Part shown: piece by piece, positions 61,437-64,000 of the stretch
Layout: every line of letters begins with the position of its first letter
Position numbering within the stretch: the first letter of the stretch is position 1
NCBI GenBank assembly: GCA_045576355.1
Contig: JAZNGG010000061.1
Coordinates: forward strand, 67,244 to 131,243
Source of the DNA: Liminaster sp045576355
GTDB taxonomy: Bacteria; Bacteroidota; Bacteroidia; Bacteroidales; UBA3663
DNA length: 64,000 nt
Direction of reading: 5' to 3'
Notes under the pieces: generated by a model
Seen by the model: only the letters and a program-made list of their open reading frames with translations
What the model was told of the DNA's origin: nothing
Database searches by the model: none
Made by a program: the position numbers and the translations under genes

Positions 61437-62240
61437 ATGATAAAGAAAATTTTAAATAAATTAGCATATTATACTAGGAATAATAGGATCAATTATATTA
61501 AAACTATTATTATTAATTTTGCCTTTTTCCCATTTCGGACAGCGATTAAATTACCTATATTAATTTATGGCCCGTGTCGTATAAATTCATTTGCAGGGAA
61601 TATTGAATTTACAGAGCCTATTACTAAAGGTATGATAAGAATTGGAGAGTCTGATTTGTCAAGAAGTTGTTTTTCCAAAAGTTTTTTAGATATTCGAGGT
61701 AGAATGGTTATAGGAAAGAATGTCGTTTTTAGGAGGGGAATATCATTGCTTGTGGAAGGTAGTGCGGTTTTCTATTGTGAAAATGATGTATTCATAGGAG
61801 ATAATAATACCATCAGAACAAGATGTGCAATTACTATAAAACGAGCAACACGAATAGGTAATAATTCTGTTTTTATGGATTCAGATTATCATTATATTAT
61901 AGATATAAATTCAAGAGAAATCAATTGTAATGAAGCTCCTATTATTATAGGAGAAAATAATTGGATTGGAGGTCAGTGTACAATTAAAAAAGGAACCATA
62001 ACGCCTAAAGGGACTGTATTAGCGGGGCCATATTCTATGTTGAGTAAAAATTATATAGGCAAAATACCTGAGTATAGTATTCTCGCAGGTTCTCCAGCAA
62101 AGTTATTAAAAGAAGGTATAAGACGTGTTGTAAATTATGATAGTGAGAAAAAACTTTTAAGATATTTCAGTAATACGAAAAATAAATTTGTTTTGAATGA
62201 AGATAGTAGTATTGAAGAATTTTGCCGACCATTAAATTAA
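61437..62240 (+). CDS. Hexapeptide-repeat acyltransferase
   Basis: A 267-residue protein with a left-handed beta-helix (about 95-235): repeated I/V-G-x-N units such as IGKNVVFRRG-like VIGKNVVFRR, VFIGDNNTIR, RIGNNSVFMD, IIIGENNWIGG and CTIKKGTITPKGTV, ending ILAGSPAKLLKEG. This is the WbbJ/maltose O-acetyltransferase type; the catalytic His is probably in MDSDYHYIID. It would acetylate a sugar of the surface polysaccharide. Codon use and base composition are more AT-rich than in the housekeeping genes. Confidence 0.88.
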   Translation: MIKKILNKLAYYTRNNRINYIKTIIINFAFFPFRTAIKLPILIYGPCRINSFAGNIEFTEPITKGMIRIGESDLSRSCFSKSFLDIRGRMVIGKNVVFRRGISLLVEGSAVFYCENDVFIGDNNTIRTRCAITIKRATRIGNNSVFMDSDYHYIIDINSREINCNEAPIIIGENNWIGGQCTIKKGTITPKGTVLAGPYSMLSKNYIGKIPEYSILAGSPAKLLKEGIRRVVNYDSEKKLLRYFSNTKNKFVLNEDSSIEEFCRPLN

Positions 62241-62252
62241 ATTAAAATTGTT

Positions 62253-62942
62253 ATGAAAATAACTGCTGTAATACCTATAAGAAAAGGGTCTCAAAGAGTA
62301 AAAGACAAGAATTTGCGACCATTTGCTAATACAACATTGTTAGAATTAAAAATTGAATCGTTGCTCGAAGTTCCTTTAATAGATGAAATAATAGTTAATA
62401 CAGACTCAGATGTTGCGATTGCTTTAGTTATTTCAAAATATGGAAATAATAAACGCGTAAAAATACATAAAAGAGAGGATTATTATGCTTCTTCACAATG
62501 TTCCGGTAGTGAATTTTTTAAACATTTAGGGGTCGTGACAGAAACGGACTTGTTTTTATATGCTCCTTGTACTTCCCCATTTATTAAGCCAGAAACTATT
62601 AATAAATTAATTTATTGTTTTAAAAATAATTCAGATTGTGATTGTGTATCAACTGTATCTTTAGTAAAAGAATTTTTATGGTTAGACGGAAAACCGATTA
62701 ATTATAATCCCTTATGTGCGCCAAATTCTCAAGATCTACCCAATATTGTAGCATTGAATTTTGGTATGACTATTATTTCAAAAGAAGATCTTATAAAGAA
62801 TTCTAATATAATTGGAAAACATCCAAATTTTGTTACAACTTCTGAAATAGAATCTTTAGATATTGATACTCCATTAGATTTTTATATTGCTGAAAATATA
62901 TATATTAAAACGGTATTGGAAAATAAAAATTTATTAGATTAA
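62253..62942 (+). CDS. CMP-sugar synthetase (acylneuraminate cytidylyltransferase family)
   Basis: A 229-residue nucleotidyltransferase. The N terminus ITAVIPIRKGSQRVKDKNLR is the CTP-binding loop of CMP-NeuAc/CMP-KDO synthetases; IVNTDSDV, YAPCTSPFIKPETI and SLDIDTPLDFYIAE also match NeuA-type enzymes. It would activate a nonulosonic acid (sialic, legionaminic or pseudaminic type) or similar sugar with CTP. No synthase genes for such a sugar are seen before the window ends. The next gene starts 2 bp later. Confidence 0.85.
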   Translation: MKITAVIPIRKGSQRVKDKNLRPFANTTLLELKIESLLEVPLIDEIIVNTDSDVAIALVISKYGNNKRVKIHKREDYYASSQCSGSEFFKHLGVVTETDLFLYAPCTSPFIKPETINKLIYCFKNNSDCDCVSTVSLVKEFLWLDGKPINYNPLCAPNSQDLPNIVALNFGMTIISKEDLIKNSNIIGKHPNFVTTSEIESLDIDTPLDFYIAENIYIKTVLENKNLLD

Positions 62943-62944
62943 TT

Positions 62945-63724
62945 ATGTATAAATTTAGGATAAAACTAATGAAAATTCTTTCTTTGATTTTGTATTACTT
63001 AAGTGGAAAATATAAAAAGAACAAGAAGGAAATATTGAAAATCAAAGGAATTTATGCCGGGAGGAGAGCTTTTGTAATTTGTAATGGTCCCAGCTTGAGA
63101 GCATCTGATTTGGAAAAGATTGCAGATAATGGAGATTTATCTATCGCATGTAATAAAATAGATAGAATTTTTGGTTTTACTAAATGGAGACCGACTTTTT
63201 ATACTATAGCAGATGAAAATTATCAATTTTCATTAAGTCCTATTTTGAATAATATTCCTGCAAAATATAAATTTTTTCTTCAAACAAGTTTTATTAAAAC
63301 TTGGAAAGCAAAAGGGAATTGTTTTTTTTTAAACTGTAATGGTAAGTATGAATATTTAGAGAAACCTCAATTATGTACTAATATAGAAAGTGAGATTCCG
63401 ATAATAGGAACAGTTACATTTCTCATGATTGTGATTTTATTATATTTGGGGATAAGAGAAATAATTATATTGGGTTGTGATAATACATATGCAGTTGAAA
63501 TTACGAAAGATGGTAAAATAGTAAAAAATAATGTATCATCTTATTTTGAAGGATGTGATAAAAAAGATATGCAAAATGCAGCGTCAACGTGGCAAATGAA
63601 TATCGCTTATAAGTGTATTAAAGACTATGCAAATGTGAATGGTATTAGAATATTTAACGCAACTCGTGGAGGACATTTAGAAGAATTTGAAAGAGTTGAT
63701 TTTGACACTTTATTCAATGAATAA
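62945..63724 (+). CDS. DUF115/Maf-like putative glycosyltransferase
   Basis: A 259-residue protein. After a basic N terminus with a hydrophobic segment, the core has YAGRRAFVICNGPSLRASDL, SIACNKIDRIFGFTKWRPTF and GIREIIILGCDNTY, the pattern of DUF115. Maf glycosyltransferases of this fold transfer CMP-activated nonulosonic acids, and GT42 sialyltransferases share the GNGPSL motif. The adjacent CMP-sugar synthetase makes a transfer role likely, perhaps adding the CMP-activated sugar to the polysaccharide. The exact reaction is unproven. Confidence 0.75.
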   Translation: MYKFRIKLMKILSLILYYLSGKYKKNKKEILKIKGIYAGRRAFVICNGPSLRASDLEKIADNGDLSIACNKIDRIFGFTKWRPTFYTIADENYQFSLSPILNNIPAKYKFFLQTSFIKTWKAKGNCFFLNCNGKYEYLEKPQLCTNIESEIPIIGTVTFLMIVILLYLGIREIIILGCDNTYAVEITKDGKIVKNNVSSYFEGCDKKDMQNAASTWQMNIAYKCIKDYANVNGIRIFNATRGGHLEEFERVDFDTLFNE

Positions 63725-63778
63725 TAACCTTGAAATATACATAAATAGATAATTATTAATAACTTAAGATCTTTAATT

Positions 63779-64000
63779 ATGTTTTTATTTCTTTGTTTTT
63801 TATTATTTTTTGTGTTATGGAGGGCAAATAAAAAGGAATATTCTATAGTTTTATTATTTATAATTTCAGCGTCTGCCTTTTCAATAAAGTATTTGTCGAA
63901 TGTAATAATTCCTTCGCATAACTATTTGTTTATAATTACTAATCTTTTTTTTATTAAAGATATATATACAGGTGCTTACATAAACTCTTATAAAAAAAAT
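63779..64000 (+). CDS. Membrane protein, 3' truncated by window end (possible O-antigen polymerase)
   Basis: The frame opens with ATG at 63779 and stays open for 74 codons to the last base (MFLFLCFLLFFVLWRANKKE, then two further hydrophobic stretches). Its place in a polysaccharide operon and its dense hydrophobic N terminus suit a Wzy-type polymerase or other polytopic protein. Too little is visible to decide. Confidence 0.6.
   Translation, partial: MFLFLCFLLFFVLWRANKKEYSIVLLFIISASAFSIKYLSNVIIPSHNYLFIITNLFFIKDIYTGAYINSYKKN

Overview
The window is chromosomal DNA from a member of the Bacteroidota, most likely the order Bacteroidales. The evidence is gene content (Bat aerotolerance operon, TonB receptor next to DUF5689 and choice-of-anchor J lipoproteins, ABC-F factor of the EttA type), lipoproteins with acidic residues after the lipobox cysteine, and recurrent promoters of the Bacteroidetes form TTTG-N19/20-TAnnTTTG, usually TATCTTTG, with no clear Shine-Dalgarno sites. 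I cannot name the genus from sequence alone.

Layout. 0-7 kb: two sensor histidine kinases (the first cut by the window edge), rsmI, a coiled-coil lipoprotein, and a homoserine O-acyltransferase that carries the acetyl-CoA-type Glu111. 7.1-15.7 kb: a complete aerotolerance operon (MoxR ATPase, DUF58, membrane protein, BatA, BatB, BatC with a poly-Gln tail, BatD, BatE). 15.9-23.4 kb: an AraC regulator facing left, a small-transcript region with two intrinsic terminators, then gyrB, ribE, lgt, rpe and a short comEC. 23.6-29.5 kb: a glucuronoxylan oligosaccharide cluster (GPH transporter, GH10, GH43, GH67). 29.5-41.3 kb: housekeeping DNA repair and translation genes (addA-like helicase-nuclease, SUI1/YciH-like factor, rdgB, tex, tRNA-Gly(CCC), ribH, a TPR membrane protein, recF, a DUF721 gene, ettA). 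41.7-47.3 kb: a tripartite RND efflux pump.

47.3-54.6 kb holds a TonB-dependent receptor, a DUF5689 lipoprotein, a multi-domain choice-of-anchor J lipoprotein and a lipoprotein DNA/RNA non-specific endonuclease. I read this as a surface nucleic-acid capture locus. 55-58.3 kb is an accessory zone: a BASS-like transporter, dense palindromic intergenic repeats, and a translationally coupled three-gene cassette (DUF3791, a DUF3990 ADP-ribosyltransferase-like protein, and a second small partner) preceded by a decayed helix-turn-helix regulator. The cassette is bracketed by 48-bp direct repeats that differ at two positions. It is followed by a strong promoter and a candidate 120-nt structured RNA upstream of nagB. 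59.3-64 kb: a YafQ-type toxin-antitoxin pair, then the start of an AT-rich surface polysaccharide locus (flippase, hexapeptide acyltransferase, CMP-sugar synthetase, DUF115/Maf-like transferase, and a membrane protein cut by the window end).

The most original signals are the DUF3990 cassette with its flanking repeats and relic regulator, the dispersed palindromic repeat family (seven clear core copies between 39 and 58 kb), the nuclease/TonB locus, and two candidate structured RNAs (upstream of gyrB and of nagB).
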